Below are positions 5,798 to 7,057 of a DNA stretch of 7,057 nt, piece after piece; the stretch's first letter is position 1; each line of letters opens with the position of its first letter. Made by a program: the position numbers and the translations under genes. This DNA is from Ignavibacteria bacterium (lineage in GTDB: Bacteria > Bacteroidota > Ignavibacteria > Ignavibacteriales > Melioribacteraceae): NCBI GenBank assembly GCA_027347545.1, contig DAIEQT010000278.1, positions 1-7,057 on the forward strand. The letters run 5' to 3'. The notes under the pieces were generated by a model, which did not search any database, had not been told where the DNA came from, and saw nothing but the letters and a program-made list of their open reading frames with translations.

Positions 5798-6287
5798 AGT
5801 TGGACTTGGAACTTGCGGCATTTCTGCCGGTGGTGAGTTGGTGTACAACCGCTTCAAAGATGAATTGCTGAAACAAAATATTGATGCCGAGTTAAGCGAA
5901 ACCGGCTGCAACGGAATGTGTTACGAAGAAGCTCTTGTTGAAATTGAAGACGATCATAAAAGTTATCTTTATTCGAAAGTTACGGTTGATAGAGTTGGTA
6001 AAATTATAAACGAGCATATTCTGAATAACAATCCGGTTAGTGATTGGATAATCAAGAGCGAAGATATTTCCAAGGAAGCCGATTTCTTGAAAAATCAAAC
6101 CGGAATTGTTCTCCGTAACTGTGGAGAGATTAATCCAACTTCGATTGAAGAATACATTGCTAAAAAAGGTTACGACGCTATTCAGCAAGTATTAAATAAA
6201 TCAACTCGCGAAGAAGTAATTGAGAATATTATCAAATCCGGTTTGCGTGGAAGAGGCGGCGGCGGATTCTCTACGGGAATGAAATAG
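5784..6287 (+). CDS. hydB: HydB/NuoF-like flavoprotein subunit, 5' part up to an in-frame TAG
   Basis: These 167 codons are the N-terminal part of a HydB/HndC-type NADH-binding subunit. Residues 1-90 are a thioredoxin-like ferredoxin domain with Cys at 11, 42 and 46 (GLGTCGISAGG, TGCNGMC). Residues 101-133 (FLKNQTGIVLRNCG, SIEEYIAKKGYDAI) are the typical link to the NuoF core. The glycine-rich FMN/NADH loop GLRGRGGGGFSTG is at 153-165. The frame then meets TAG at 6285-6287 where relatives have Trp in the conserved G-F-P-T-G-L-K-W stretch. The same frame continues as good NuoF sequence to the window end. A single TGG-to-TAG change explains the break; sequencing error, a real nonsense mutation or readthrough cannot be told apart here. 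As it stands the product would lack the flavin and [4Fe-4S] domains. GGAGG at 5773-5777 is a strong ribosome binding site six bases before the ATG, inside hydC. Confidence 0.85.
   Translation: MKKIKVGLGTCGISAGGELVYNRFKDELLKQNIDAELSETGCNGMCYEEALVEIEDDHKSYLYSKVTVDRVGKIINEHILNNNPVSDWIIKSEDISKEADFLKNQTGIVLRNCGEINPTSIEEYIAKKGYDAIQQVLNKSTREEVIENIIKSGLRGRGGGGFSTGMK
6285..6287 (+). other. In-frame TAG interrupting the hydB/nuoF reading frame
   Basis: Codon 168 reads TAG between AAA (Lys) and AAG (Lys). Both sides translate into contiguous NuoF-family sequence in the same frame, so there is no indel. The family normally has TGG (Trp) here, a one-base difference at 6286. Confidence 0.9.
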
Positions 6288-7057
6288 AAGTTCGCTTACA
6301 ATTCTAATTCGGAAAAGAAATATGTTATCTGTAATGCTGATGAAGGTGACCCGGGCGCATTTATGGATAGAAGTGTTCTCGAAGGGGATCCGCATTCTGT
6401 TCTTGAAGGAATGATGATTGCCGCTTACGCGATTGGCGCAAACGAAGGATACATTTACGCACGCGCAGAATATCCATTGGCTATAAAGCGATTAAAAATT
6501 GCACTCGGTCAATGTTATAAAAAAGGATTTCTTGGAAAAAATATTTTCGGTTCCGGATTCAATTTAGACATCAAAATAAAAGAAGGCGCCGGCGCTTTTG
6601 TTTGCGGTGAAGAAACCGCACTCATGGCTTCGATAGAAGGAAAGCGGGGTGTACCGAGATTGCGCCCGCCATTTCCGGCGGTTTCCGGTTTGTGGGGCAA
6701 GCCGACAAACATTAACAATGTTGAAACATTTGCAAACGTTCCCTGGATCATTCTAAACGGCTGGGAAAAATACGCCGCGCTTGGAACTGAAAAAAGTAAA
6801 GGGACAAAAGTTTTTGCTCTTGCCGGCAAAATTAAAAAGAGTGGATTGGTTGAAGTCCCGATGGGAATGACAATCAACGAAATCATTTTTAAAGTTGGCG
6901 GCGGAATTAAAGGAGATAAAAAATTCAAAGCTGTACAAATGGGCGGACCTTCCGGCGGATGCATTCCGGCAAGTATGGGCGATCTTAAAATTGATTACGA
7001 TGAAATTACACGTACCGGTGCAATTATGGGTTCCGGCGGATTGATTGTTCTTGATGA
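6288..7057 (+). pseudogene. hydB: HydB/NuoF-like flavoprotein subunit, 3' part beyond the TAG (runs off window)
   Basis: The frame continues without a stop from 6288 to the window end and encodes the NuoF core: [14 protein letters not shown] (FMN region), [53 protein letters not shown] (NADH pocket), then an SLBB-like stretch with [10 protein letters not shown] and finally [14 protein letters not shown]. The cysteine motif for the [4Fe-4S] cluster, and any C-terminal ferredoxin domain, would follow outside the window. No convincing restart exists: the first in-frame ATG is at 6363, inside the FMN region, without a well-placed ribosome binding site. The conserved sequence shows no further stop, frameshift or drift, which argues that selection has been recent or that the TAG is an artefact. 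It is labelled as the second half of a broken gene for that reason; functionally it is the same gene as the preceding entry. Confidence 0.8.

Noticed and set aside
5491..6188. Overlapping minus-strand frames across hydC and hydB
   Set aside because: They are complements of conserved coding sequence with no family resemblance of their own.
6285..6287. Pyrrolysine or general TAG reassignment as the explanation of the internal stop
   Set aside because: The conserved residue at this site is Trp, a Trp codon is one base away, and no supporting tRNA or insertion element is visible; error or nonsense mutation is simpler.
6515..6964. 149-codon open frame on the minus strand
   Set aside because: It lies wholly antisense to conserved NuoF sequence and its translation is low-complexity Pro/Phe/Leu-rich with no recognisable domain.
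1..7057. CRISPR arrays, tRNA or rRNA genes, insertion sequences
   Set aside because: I looked for regularly spaced repeats, cloverleaf-like sequences and transposase-like frames and found none; nearly all of the window is explained by protein genes.

Overview
The window looks like a low-GC chromosomal segment from an anaerobic or facultative member of the FCB group, most probably an Ignavibacteria-type lineage of Bacteroidota/Chlorobi affinity. The main clue is the C-terminus of the first protein, a type IX secretion (T9SS) type A sorting domain whose wording (YPNPFNPTT, VYDILGNEI, LPSGVYFYRLQAG, KLLLLK) is typical of that group. This assignment is inference from protein style; no rRNA or other marker is present.

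Layout. (1) Positions 3-1391, plus strand: the 3' part of a secreted Asp-box/BNR-like beta-propeller protein with a T9SS tail, followed 15 bases later by a small two-helix membrane protein of unknown function. (2) Around 1403-1441, a hairpin sits between convergent genes. (3) Positions 3821-1450, minus strand: a one-base-overlapping pair encoding both subunits of an NfnAB-type, electron-bifurcating NADH-dependent ferredoxin:NADP+ oxidoreductase. (4) Positions 3822-4154: a 333-base divergent intergenic region with two imperfect palindromes and candidate promoters. (5) Positions 4155-5150, plus strand: a response regulator with a normal receiver domain and, instead of a DNA-binding domain, two tandem repeats resembling the Lrp/AsnC ligand-binding (RAM) fold. 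(6) Positions 5151-5278: a leader with a strong hairpin and T-rich tail. (7) Positions 5279-7057, plus strand: a NuoE/HydC-like [2Fe-2S] subunit, then an overlapping NuoF/HydB-like flavoprotein subunit that runs off the window end. The HydB-like frame is broken by one in-frame TAG where the family has a Trp codon.

How it may fit together. NfnAB links NADPH, NADH and reduced ferredoxin. HydC/HydB-type subunits are the NAD(H)-handling half of trimeric electron-bifurcating [FeFe]-hydrogenases or of related NAD(P)-linked hydrogenases and formate dehydrogenases. The catalytic subunit would lie just past the window and cannot be seen. The divergent arrangement, with the unusual regulator between the two units and a possible attenuator before hydC, suggests a coregulated redox-balancing locus. 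The most noteworthy items are the TAG in hydB, the receiver-RAM-RAM regulator and the leader hairpin.
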